54,898 nt of DNA from Candidatus Zixiibacteriota bacterium (GTDB lineage: Bacteria > Electryoneota > B3-LCP). The notes under the pieces are model-generated. The model saw only the letters and a program-made list of their open reading frames with translations, was not told the origin of the DNA and did not search any database. The position numbers were made by a program, and so were the translations under genes. Positions within the stretch are counted from its first letter, which is position 1. Every line of letters begins with the position of its first letter. The stretch spans positions 1 to 54,898 of the forward strand of contig QZKQ01000135.1 in assembly GCA_003599535.1 (NCBI GenBank), read 5' to 3'. Below, piece after piece: positions 35,201-41,473 of this stretch.

Positions 35201-35637
35201 CTGATGTATGACGTGCCCGGACGGCACCACTGTCCGGGCGTCAGGCCGAGGGTCAGGTCCGGCGCCAGCAGGTCAATGATAATGCTTGCGTCCGCCGTGT
35301 CGGAGGGCGAGGCTGTGCGGTACTTGACCCGCACATAAACGGTATTTTCGGCATTATAGCTGGGGGAAATGAACGCGATGGTATCGGAAAATACCTGGAC
35401 TACAGTTTCGAGGATATCCCACTGGGTGGGCTCCGGCTGATTATTCCACCAGATCTTGATCTGATCGAAGCCGGGATTATCGGCTGTCACGTAGATGGCC
35501 ACCGAATCTTCGCACGATGTCCAGGGAGCGCCGTTGGCCAGGGAGAGAGAGTCTATTTCCAGGGCCATCGCCGAGGCGGCCGGGAGCAGGGCCGCCAGGG
35601 CGGCGAACAACATGGAAAGCAGGATCCGTTTACGCAT
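29254..35637 (-). CDS. Giant secreted repeat protein (2127 aa) with T9SS-type sorting domain
   Basis: The protein begins with a signal peptide (RKRILLSMLFAALAALLPAA). Residues about 247-1063 form seven tandem repeats of 112-120 residues, each with G-x-L-S-D-x-G-G-S-G-I, Y-Y-W-N-G-S-x-W, S-G-x-L-x-I-x-Q-x-V-x-D-x-A-G-N and L-R-Y-D. These resemble bacterial Ig-like or cadherin-like surface modules. Residues about 1064-1750 hold further Ig/FN3-like domains (DRAGNASDY, DQAGNAVDY). The end is a sorting domain (AYPNPFNAQVVLRYQVSQ, VRLDIYNLLGQRV, SGVYYCRY). No enzyme motif was found; adhesin, sheath or surface-layer roles are possible. Codon use and GC are somewhat lower than in the T6SS core. Confidence 0.85.
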   Translation of the reverse strand: MRKRILLSMLFAALAALLPAASAMALEIDSLSLANGAPWTSCEDSVAIYVTADNPGFDQIKIWWNNQPEPTQWDILETVVQVFSDTIAFISPSYNAENTVYVRVKYRTASPSDTADASIIIDLLAPDLTLGLTPGQWCRPGTSYISGEVFEGGEAFSGLLDDSLKIQIRALATNQYWTGSGFSPSAAYVYVNGISNVSPGLWEWSQTNPNPGYLNGSGQYLLTASAWDNVLHHDEETVQFGLDCENPVSELDTPTPGTWVGPVPELDLHGSLSDPAGGSGVQPDAFQLQIQRQNWFWNGSSWINSAHWFTPDSVTEASWHELDIPLNGTNPPLSGDLVIAQKVEDQAGNDSTCYDTLKYDRSFPQTTITQPPPSPNWLGLTSNLPLAGTVNDSGFSSGINSVEFRLAVQCGGYEWTGYNWNPVGDTTWFLATNINPPNWFYQGLPLTDSLPPSGTLLITRKAVDNVGNTVSQTNSWQYDGVYPQSALFDPASGSWVGVVEELDLTGTLSDPAGGSGINAGAFRLAINLGNYYWNGSGWIQGTGDHWFTPFPVSSTGWNCLNLDLDFSFLESGEITIRQKVEDHAGNDSIYTDFLRYDKTPPVSQLTSPPENSWVGVTSSQELRGSLADQGGSLIDTSQFRLVIRCGAYHWDGVSWETGPPDSLHATTISQTEWRYQSLNLSGPLPPSGTLEITQQVADSAGNGASNTDNLRYDADYPHSELTNPDSGSWVGLNPNQSLSGTLSDQGGSGINTSQYRLTVRRGTYYWNGSNWGTAVTSFPATTISQTNWSYQGLNLSHPYLSSGNLEVTQQVVDSAGNDTSWTDVLRFDSTVPFSNLTLPQPGTNLGLGTHNLSGDFTETFSAVNPDSFRLFIHCGGMKWTGFNWVSLVGGDTTWISCPSGSVTPTSWAYPNLVLNSTNPPSGTLLITQKVEDSAGNDSLCTDTLYFDGIAPVSQLTVPTPNDTTGPVPFAGTIRGTMSDDSGSGVGSIQIAIRKGVSQYWNGSGWTGSLYWLAPQTQANSWSYSGNCLETLAATTDITVLQQIMDLAGNSEDYSHQFRWDGQPPTVTLDDPANPAWWYCWEGGDHPLARLVGTVDDPLAATSPTVEVRILSADSNHCWTPVGGWLPGTNQWAPAMVQGISWSLDLTSSFANTDPGTLQLDVRARDAVQNPDSVSFDLQFDARPPVIGFDAIYDTTVYFTPVTWPGNISGDHTEDFSSGIQLHLQYPDGDTTLALPPAASGPWSISYPGMMDGEYDLSVTEDDMAGHTGTASADFIYDATPPLCASAWVQTDTLKPGDDPVPAYQFLAYEPTSTVVLDSLEITCCLDGDTHRYTYPAGIQCLVPDSLYEFTNDTVRYSGTYSYSVQCHAGNGAGLAATTTLFEGHIQFVFPINPPVPASPVMGDYTNQDVITLAWSPASGNVPTRYSVSVLGPAEDTSFTVFDTSMAFVLAGMEEGEYVWQVKAGKEEYWSLPCAPQSFTYDVTPPVVESVILPPFTAATWIPVAFTGSEVIEYMSLAESAEVYHWVPVAESVELPESLTGEDGVKETYFRVMDRAGNASDYTLCQVTLDRTAPAVSLESPGVVPVATGLTLSWLLSDGLTQVAWDSVLVHRTVYDMQDTAWIWVETAFTHAGDTCRVALSPADLPAWGAACRLAAQDQAGNAVDYLQPLTVTLPDSALSICTGLSFLAGDTIPQYEYFLISLPAMLEQTDPTAFIPGWLGASDPTRWRLFAWDAAKQDYVEYPGIGAMTPGISYFLQIRDYPSDLEFFARTAAAISPAQPVTLPLAPDWNFIADPYNFPVSRSAITYSAPDSLILNDFQTWDFGENPHWTYPDATQYLLPWTGCIVFNSSSDTVYMTIDPLLAQEPMEGLALASVPAGGEEEGWRLRFTGEGPSGGSWFCVGMDPGAQAGLDCRDACRPPLFDRFSTFWTKVQRNGKQLPLSRDVRPPETAGASWEVTHLATSSDAAVHLGWVLEGALPAGWEAVLFDSRANQAVNLLETSGYDYTVPGNPRESCLHVLAGTAEYVAGALSELREGIPDRFALDPAYPNPFNAQVVLRYQVSQSARVRLDIYNLLGQRVATLVDGWKDPGVHRAVWDASRPPLASGVYYCRYSGPGFQEVGKIILLR
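32449..34899 (-). repeat. Seven tandem 112-120-residue repeats within the giant surface protein
   Basis: By residue number the units are 247-362, 363-482, 483-600, 601-717, 718-832, 833-951 and 952-1063. Units 3, 4 and 5 are most alike at protein level. The DNA copies have diverged, so the repeat is ancient rather than a recent slippage product. Confidence 0.8.
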
Positions 35638-35684
35638 AACTCACCTCGGGGTGATGTAGGGTTTCCATCGGGCCGGTTGAAGCT

Positions 35685-37175
35685 TTACGGCATCCCCGGC
35701 GGGTAGGGCGGCATGGGGATGGGAACACGACCAGGTCCGTCGTCGCCTCCCGTTGCGATGATATAGACAACGGCGGCCAGAACCGGCCCCCCCACGATGG
35801 GGCGATTCAGGAGAATGTCAGTGCGCCGGAGCAGTAGCGGCGAAGTCAAGAAGGACCAAATACCGCCGTCGGAGGGGGGTGGCGGCATCCGGCCGTCCAG
35901 AGTGTAATGATGGTATTGCAGGTTGGATACCAGCCGGCCCTGGAGCCGTGCGGCGGTGATCTGGTACTGATTGCCGTCCTGAGCGCCGGCGAAGAGCAGG
36001 TTATTCAGCATCACGGGGTCGCGGGGGAACTTGGCCTTCAGGTTCAGCGGCTCTTCGACCCGGCCGAAACCGAGCTGCCAGGTCTTCAGGTTGACGGCGT
36101 AGAGGGGGGTGAACTGGTCTTCCAGGCGCTTGACGGCCAGGAGGCACTGCGATCCGGTCACCCAGGTGGGCCCGGAATAAAGGTTGGTCAGCACCTTGCC
36201 GGCGGCGAACTCGCGCTGCCCCTGCCCTACCACCTGCTGGACGGTGAAGCCTCCCTGCTCGTCCGGCTTCAATTCCAGCAGCCCGATGTTGGATTCGAAG
36301 ATGGAGGCGTCCACCTGGCCGATTTGATTTTCCGGCAGTTTACTGGCGTAGTAGGCAATCCGGTCGCCGCTCAGGGGATCCCAACTGGGGCGGAAGCAGT
36401 CGAAATTTTCATTGACGCTTGCCGTTGCGACGCTGCCGCCGCGGGCCAAGTCTATCAGGTTGATAGCCAGGCCCATCCGCCCTTTCTTGGCGCCTTTCTG
36501 GTAGGCGGTGTAAGCCAGCAGCCCGGAACGGGGGGCGGGGCACCAGGCGGGGAACAGGTCTTCGCCGTCGTTCACCGTCAGTCGCCGGAGCACCGGCGGC
36601 TTATCCAGGTATTCGAAGACGCTGGAGATGAGGTATAAGTCGCCGCCGCCAGTCCGGGAAGAGCCGAAGACCAGGTCCCGCCCGTCGGGCGACCAGCGGG
36701 GGTGGTATTCCGTGAACTGCTCGTTTCCCTGGTCGGTCAGGCGGAAGGGTTTCAGGTCGTCCAGGTTGGCCACGTACACGTCGGGATTGCTCGAGGGACC
36801 GCTGCCGATGAAGGCGAACCAGATCTTCCCCTTGCGCTTTACCGGGCACCAGTCGAGCTGGTCGTCGCAGCCCTTATCCTCCCGGGCGCTGAACAGGTCC
36901 ACCTCGCCCTCGGCGGGAGCCGGGCTGGAGGTGATGAAACGGAAAGTGCTGTCACCCCGGTGAAAGAAGTGCAGTTCCTTGCGGTTCTGCACCAGCCGGG
37001 AGTAGGCCACCCAGTTGCTGTCTACCGGGCAGGGAATGGGATTCAGCAACTGCGCGGAATCGCTGGCCACCAGGGTGACGGTTTGGGATGCTTCGATCAG
37101 GGGCTGTTGCGCGCCGGCGGAAGCACATCCAATCCAGGCCGTAGCGGCCAACAGCAGGCGAGGCATGAGTTTCAT
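35685..37175 (-). CDS. Exported TolB/PD40-like beta-propeller protein
   Basis: The 496-residue protein has a signal peptide (PRLLLAATAWIGCASAGAQ). At least three PD40-type blades are visible, best in HPRWSPDGRDLVFGSSRTGG and GDLYLISSV, with others at DLFPAWCPAP and CFRPSWDPLSGDRIAYYAS. Near the C terminus there is a hydrophobic segment (VGGPVLAAVVYIIATGG) followed by a Pro-rich tail (PIPMPPYPPGMP). This arrangement suggests a periplasmic propeller held at a membrane. It begins 14 bp after the TPR lipoprotein gene and ends 47 bp before the giant repeat gene. Binding partner unknown. Confidence 0.75.
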   Translation of the reverse strand: MKLMPRLLLAATAWIGCASAGAQQPLIEASQTVTLVASDSAQLLNPIPCPVDSNWVAYSRLVQNRKELHFFHRGDSTFRFITSSPAPAEGEVDLFSAREDKGCDDQLDWCPVKRKGKIWFAFIGSGPSSNPDVYVANLDDLKPFRLTDQGNEQFTEYHPRWSPDGRDLVFGSSRTGGGDLYLISSVFEYLDKPPVLRRLTVNDGEDLFPAWCPAPRSGLLAYTAYQKGAKKGRMGLAINLIDLARGGSVATASVNENFDCFRPSWDPLSGDRIAYYASKLPENQIGQVDASIFESNIGLLELKPDEQGGFTVQQVVGQGQREFAAGKVLTNLYSGPTWVTGSQCLLAVKRLEDQFTPLYAVNLKTWQLGFGRVEEPLNLKAKFPRDPVMLNNLLFAGAQDGNQYQITAARLQGRLVSNLQYHHYTLDGRMPPPPSDGGIWSFLTSPLLLRRTDILLNRPIVGGPVLAAVVYIIATGGDDGPGRVPIPMPPYPPGMP

Positions 37176-37189
37176 GATGGATCCTGTCG

Positions 37190-38401
37190 TCAGGGGGCAA
37201 GATTGGTAGAACAGGCTTGCGCGGACTCCACGAAGTCTCGCAGGTTAGCCTTCTCGCGGTACCGGTTCAAGTAGTCTTCGAAGGCGAGATACGCCTTGAA
37301 GCGGTACTGTTGCTGTTTGGCGGGGTCGGCGCAGGTTTCCGCCAGCCGTTTCAGGCTGTGGGCGGAGAAGTACTTCTGCCGGTGCGTGATGTCGTCGTAG
37401 TCCTGCGGGTCGATCCGGTTGGAGTACGTCTCCACCAGGCGGTACTGCTGCAAAGCCTCTTCGAATCGGCTCAGCATATAGTAGCAATAGGCCAGGTTGC
37501 AGATAGCCACGGGATTGACAGGCTTCATCTGCAGGGCGTTTTCGTAATGCCGGGCGGCGAGATCGAAGAGGTTGCGATCCTGGTGGTAGAGGCCCAATTG
37601 GCATTGTGCCGGGACGTAGTAACGCTCCGCCTCCACTTTGGAAGCGGGGCGTTCAATGCTCTTGAACTTGGCGACGGCGTCTTCCCACCGCCCCTGGCCG
37701 GCCAGGGCCATGCCGGCCTCGTAAGCGGCCCTGACGGTCGGGTCATCGGGATCCTTTTCCGTCAGAATAGTCCCCACACGCCCGGCGATGCCCTCCACCT
37801 GCTTGTAGCGCCCGGCCTGAAAGTGGTCGCGGGCCTGGGCCAACTCCTGGGACGCCTCGGGTTTGTGTTTATTGAAATCCGGCGCCCCGGCCACGAGCCG
37901 TTCCGCCTTCCGCAGGTCATCTTCCACCTCCTTCACGTATTCCTGCAGCAGGCGATCCACGCGGCCGGCGAGGCCTATCACCGAGGCGTAGCGCTCTTCC
38001 CGATAATCCTTCGAGGCCTGCTGGCACAACTCAACGGCCTGCTGCTTCTGGCGGGAATCAGGCGCAGAAGCCAGGTGCTTTTCCGCCACCTGCAATTCCG
38101 TCTGGGCCTGCTGCCTCTTGGGATCATGCGGGGGGATCGTCACCGGTTGTGGCGCAGGTTCCTGCACGGGATCCGGGGAGGGCGGCGAAATGTAGGGTTT
38201 TTCCACCTGGGTGGTGGTGATGGTATCCGGTTCAGGGGGAGGACCGGAAGAAGAATCCTGTACGACTTTGAATGGATTGGGATCATCGGTACTCTCTGGG
38301 GTCTTCTTGCTGCAGGAGAGCGACAGCAGGGCGCAGGCAGCCAGCAGCGCCGCAATCAGCGCCAGGTTGATCCAGCGAACAGGGGTGCGATAACGGTTCA
38401 T
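37190..38401 (-). CDS. TPR lipoprotein
   Basis: The 403-residue protein starts with a lipoprotein-type signal; LAAC (Cys23) fits the lipobox best, with SLSC a few residues later as an alternative. A Pro/Ser/Thr-rich linker (about 40-90) leads to a helical region with TPR-like repeats (YEAGMALAGQGRWEDAVAKF, NLAYCYYMLSRFEEALQQYR). Start ATG 38401 is preferred because it opens the signal peptide; ATG 38413 is four codons upstream. It is transcribed with the beta-propeller gene 14 bp downstream. TPR lipoproteins often recruit partners in the periplasm; a role in organising an envelope complex is inferred. Confidence 0.75.
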   Translation of the reverse strand: MNRYRTPVRWINLALIAALLAACALLSLSCSKKTPESTDDPNPFKVVQDSSSGPPPEPDTITTTQVEKPYISPPSPDPVQEPAPQPVTIPPHDPKRQQAQTELQVAEKHLASAPDSRQKQQAVELCQQASKDYREERYASVIGLAGRVDRLLQEYVKEVEDDLRKAERLVAGAPDFNKHKPEASQELAQARDHFQAGRYKQVEGIAGRVGTILTEKDPDDPTVRAAYEAGMALAGQGRWEDAVAKFKSIERPASKVEAERYYVPAQCQLGLYHQDRNLFDLAARHYENALQMKPVNPVAICNLAYCYYMLSRFEEALQQYRLVETYSNRIDPQDYDDITHRQKYFSAHSLKRLAETCADPAKQQQYRFKAYLAFEDYLNRYREKANLRDFVESAQACSTNLAP

Positions 38402-38450
38402 GGCGAGTACCATCGGTTGACGGATAAGCCTCCGCCGCGGGGAGGCCGCT

Positions 38451-39230
38451 TCATTGCAGCCGGACTCGGTGCAAGTCCAGGTCATCCCCGGCGGGATCAT
38501 AGGGACCGAAAAGGATTTGCGCGGGTAAATCCCACACCCGCAGGTAGTAGGATTCGCCTGCGCTAATGACATTGCGTACGGCCCAGGCGGTGAATTCCCG
38601 CTCCTCCAGGCGCAGGACGATTCCCTTCTGAGGGTACTTCAGCACCGCCTTGTGGGGTAAAAGGCCGCGCGGCCCCACCCCGTGTGCGTCTATTCTCCCC
38701 CCATCCACACCGAACAGGGCGCCGGACCAGGAACCGGCGGCGGGGCCCACTTCGAACCAGGTTCCCAGGCCGGGAGCAGCGTGCACCTCCAGGCGGTATT
38801 CCACTTCGGCGGGGGCAACCGGCAGATGCGCCGCGGCGGTCACCTTGGCGCCCAATTGCGGGTGCCCGGCAGGGATCATCGCGGCCCCCCGGAAAGGATC
38901 AGGCAGGCTCTGCGGGTCCAGCGGATCGGCGCTGGTGTTGACCAGGATGAACGGGAAGTTCGCGCCCCGGGCCGCCTGCACCTTCAGGGCCAGGAGAGCC
39001 AGCCCGTACCGGACCGTAGGCGCGGCCCAGTCCCCCGCCGACCCCGCCACCAGCCACAAGGCGGTGTCCGGGTGCCGCAGCACTTCCGCCGGACCCAGCC
39101 AGGCCATGCGCTCGAGGTCGTCGGCCCAGAGACGCCCCTGCACGGCCAGCCCGTAGGGCTTCAGCGCGGCCAGGAGCGCCTGCGCCGAACGGGGGTCGGG
39201 AGGGAGGGAGGTGAGGAAGAGGGAGGGCAT
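38451..39230 (-). CDS. Conserved-looking protein of unknown function, next to the T6SS effector module
   Basis: The 259-residue protein has no signal peptide or membrane helix. The N-terminal half (SLFLTSLPPDPRSAQALLAA, WLVAGSAGDWAAPTVRYGL, FPFILVNTSADP) looks like an alpha/beta Rossmann-like or TIR-like fold. The C-terminal half (about 135-259) is beta-rich. ATG 39230 with AAAGG upstream is preferred; GTG 39245 is possible. It lies 19 bp after the candidate immunity gene on the same strand. I cannot name the family; a T6SS-accessory role is inferred from position only. Confidence 0.6.
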   Translation of the reverse strand: MPSLFLTSLPPDPRSAQALLAALKPYGLAVQGRLWADDLERMAWLGPAEVLRHPDTALWLVAGSAGDWAAPTVRYGLALLALKVQAARGANFPFILVNTSADPLDPQSLPDPFRGAAMIPAGHPQLGAKVTAAAHLPVAPAEVEYRLEVHAAPGLGTWFEVGPAAGSWSGALFGVDGGRIDAHGVGPRGLLPHKAVLKYPQKGIVLRLEEREFTAWAVRNVISAGESYYLRVWDLPAQILFGPYDPAGDDLDLHRVRLQ

Positions 39231-39249
39231 GGGAGCCTTTGTCACAAAT

Positions 39250-39960
39250 TTACGGATTATACCGGATCAGCACCGGAATTTCCAGAGCCACGACCGGCGA
39301 GACCAGCAACCCTGAAGGGGAAAGTATGCCGGGAGGATTGACGAAGGACATCAAGGTATCGCCTTGATAGATTTCAGTTTTTTCGACCGTGCCTTCTACT
39401 TTAAACATGTACCCCAGCGTGAGATAAATACCCTTATAAAGTTCGACCTTCTGCGCTTTCTCCTGCGGTTCTCGTAGCGCGTACTCCTGGTATTCCTGGA
39501 GAGGCAATTCGAGATGCACGGTTTCGGAAAACACTTGGCCGGCGCGGACCGGCGTGACATAGGGGGCCATCAGCGAGGTGGGAGAAACATCCGGCGGCAC
39601 CGGAGGGATGGCTTTCATCAGGTGGACGATTCCGTATTCCTGGAAATAAACATAGATGATATCCGGGTTAATATTCCAGCGGGGATAGGTTTTATATATC
39701 CGGTTCAGTAAATAGCAATCCCTGTCTCCGGTATTCCGAACCTGGTAAGTACATTCCAGCAAGTTATCACCGAACAGATCGAACTGAACGTGAAATATCA
39801 ATCCATCCTGTTCCACTGTTGACATGTTGCTCTCCTTCATGGCATTCGAGATGCCCGGGATTTTAAATTCCGCCGGGAAACCACCGGTACTCGGGATGAC
39901 CATCCCGGCGAACAGCACTGTGGCGAAGCCTACGAGTTTGCGCGATACTCGCCCCATCAT
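39250..39960 (-). CDS. Unknown exported protein directly after the PAAR effector, candidate immunity protein
   Basis: The 236-residue protein has a plausible signal peptide (SRKLVGFATVLFAGMVIPST). The body is predicted beta-rich (GLIFHVQFDLFGDNLLECTY, QVRNTGDRDCYLLNRIYKT). I do not recognise it. It starts 16 bp after the stop of the metallopeptidase effector, the classical site for the cognate immunity protein. Base composition is visibly more AT-rich than its neighbours, as is common for T6SS cargo genes. A periplasmic immunity protein would imply that the toxin acts in the periplasm; downstream Met residues (about 41 and 46) would instead give a cytoplasmic form. Confidence 0.55.
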   Translation of the reverse strand: MMGRVSRKLVGFATVLFAGMVIPSTGGFPAEFKIPGISNAMKESNMSTVEQDGLIFHVQFDLFGDNLLECTYQVRNTGDRDCYLLNRIYKTYPRWNINPDIIYVYFQEYGIVHLMKAIPPVPPDVSPTSLMAPYVTPVRAGQVFSETVHLELPLQEYQEYALREPQEKAQKVELYKGIYLTLGYMFKVEGTVEKTEIYQGDTLMSFVNPPGILSPSGLLVSPVVALEIPVLIRYNP

Positions 39961-39976
39961 CGCGCCAATCCCTGCA

Positions 39977-41005
39977 TTACCACGGGGGGCCGCCAGGCCA
40001 GTTGCGGGAGTAGTATGACGGACGGAGAGGAATCCCGAGTTCTTCTCTCATGGAATTTTCCGTGGGGAAGTCGTTGCTGAAGTCCGGCACAGCGGCCGGG
40101 GTTCTATCCGGTTGGGTGATCGTTCCACCGGGCAAGCCTACCGTGACCCGTTCCTCACCCCGAGCCGATGGCTTAGATTGGCCTGGATACAAATCGTATG
40201 GTCCATTGGCGTTCGTCCCGTTGGCATTGTGAGTGGCGTGGATTAACTCATGCCCGAGTATCACTTCCGAGCCGACGTTAACATCAGGGGGATCCGCATG
40301 ACTGTGACTGACATTGGGATCCCATCCCACCGTACTGTCGCTACCGACGCCTGGATTTTTGTATCCCTTGACGTTATGTGGGCGACAAAAATTGCCTCCG
40401 GGCTGAATGGTGACCTTGCGCCCGCTTTCGGCAAGGCTGCGGAATATTTCTCTTCCGGATTTGGTGGAATAAATTCTTTCCAATGCGGTCACAGCGCTGG
40501 CGGCAAAGGCGGCATCACCCTGAATATTAACCGGGCCTCCGAAGACAACAGTCGGCGCCCCGGCCACGATTTTGCCCCCATGCAGGGTCGAATCGGATAT
40601 TCGCGCCGCCGGCATACCCCCAACAATCACACTTCCCGATCCAGAGCTGATGGCATCCGGCGGCCCGGCGCAAAGGGCTGTATCGGACAGCCGGGCGCCG
40701 GCCAGCCCCACGATCTGGACCGTGGGGAATCCGGAGGAGATGTTCCCCCCCACGTGCGGTTTGGGTCCCGGGTCAACCATGGGACAGAGGTGGTAGTCGG
40801 TGATTCTGGCCGCATTTTTCGCCATGGAAATGGCGATTGCCATGCCCACCAGGGCCCCCACCGCCGCACCGACAACCGCGCCGATGACTGCCCCCACCGG
40901 GCCGCCCACCAGGGCCCCGATGGTCGCGCCGACGACCGCGCCTCCCGCCGCCCCGATCACCGCACCCGCCACGGCGGCGTTGTACGTTTGGGCTCCCGGA
41001 GCCAC
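39977..41005 (-). CDS. T6SS PAAR effector with C-terminal M91-like zinc metallopeptidase domain
   Basis: The 342-residue protein has three parts. Residues 10-60 form a hydrophobic glycine-zipper region (GAVIGAAGGAVVGATIGALV). Residues about 65-160 form a PAAR tip domain (AARITDYHLCPMVDPGPKP, VIVGGMPAARISDSTLHGG). Residues about 175-342 match the effector-type peptidase family M91, whose best known member is NleD: GREIFRSLAESGRKVTI, the zinc motif HELIH (His252, Glu253, His256), downstream EERVTVGL with a possible third ligand, and ENSMREELGIPLRPSYY. It starts at GTG 41005, sharing a base with the previous stop; AGAGG precedes it. The tip sits on VgrG and carries the toxin into target cells. 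The target protein is unknown. Confidence 0.85.
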   Translation of the reverse strand: MAPGAQTYNAAVAGAVIGAAGGAVVGATIGALVGGPVGAVIGAVVGAAVGALVGMAIAISMAKNAARITDYHLCPMVDPGPKPHVGGNISSGFPTVQIVGLAGARLSDTALCAGPPDAISSGSGSVIVGGMPAARISDSTLHGGKIVAGAPTVVFGGPVNIQGDAAFAASAVTALERIYSTKSGREIFRSLAESGRKVTIQPGGNFCRPHNVKGYKNPGVGSDSTVGWDPNVSHSHADPPDVNVGSEVILGHELIHATHNANGTNANGPYDLYPGQSKPSARGEERVTVGLPGGTITQPDRTPAAVPDFSNDFPTENSMREELGIPLRPSYYSRNWPGGPPW

Positions 41006-41439
41006 TATACGTTCCTCTCGCTGTTAAAGGAACCGGCAATGGAGCGAAAGTCCGGCAGCAGGGAATCGAATTCACTGGTCAGAGCCGTGCCGGTGATCGT
41101 CCAAGCCTTTGTCGACGCGACAAAATAGGTCTGGAATTGCTTGATGGGCTTTCCATTGGCAGGGCGCCAACTGTAGATCACATAGGGAACGTCCCTGCCC
41201 TGAACCGGCAGCACGCCTTCCTCCACCAGATTGAAACCCGCCAGGTTCTCAAGCTCTTTCCTTTGCTGGCGGGCATATTCTTCCACCGTCGCGGCAGCCG
41301 GCAAGTCCTCCTGGGTAATCACTACATTCCTGGGAAACTCATCTTCGCCCCTGGCAATGAAAGTGATGAAGGCCTGGCGGTTCCAATCTTTGGGCGACCG
41401 GATGTGAAAGTCCGGAGTGTGGAAGTTGTCGAATTCCAT
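41005..41439 (-). CDS. DUF1795/DcrB-like effector chaperone (Eag type)
   Basis: The 144-residue cytoplasmic protein has the DUF1795 pattern: FHIRSPKDWNRQAFITFIA, LPAAATVEEYARQQRKEL, YVIYSWRPANGKPIKQFQTY and a closing SEFDSLLPDFRSIAGSF. Eag chaperones of this family bind and shield the membrane segments of PAAR effectors before loading onto VgrG. That fits the glycine-zipper region of the effector encoded directly downstream with a one-base overlap. VgrG is encoded 34 bp upstream, so tip, chaperone and toxin are made together. Confidence 0.83.
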   Translation of the reverse strand: MEFDNFHTPDFHIRSPKDWNRQAFITFIARGEDEFPRNVVITQEDLPAAATVEEYARQQRKELENLAGFNLVEEGVLPVQGRDVPYVIYSWRPANGKPIKQFQTYFVASTKAWTITGTALTSEFDSLLPDFRSIAGSFNSERNV

Positions 41440-41473
41440 CGCCTTACCTCGGGCTGAGAGTTAGCCGGTTTCC

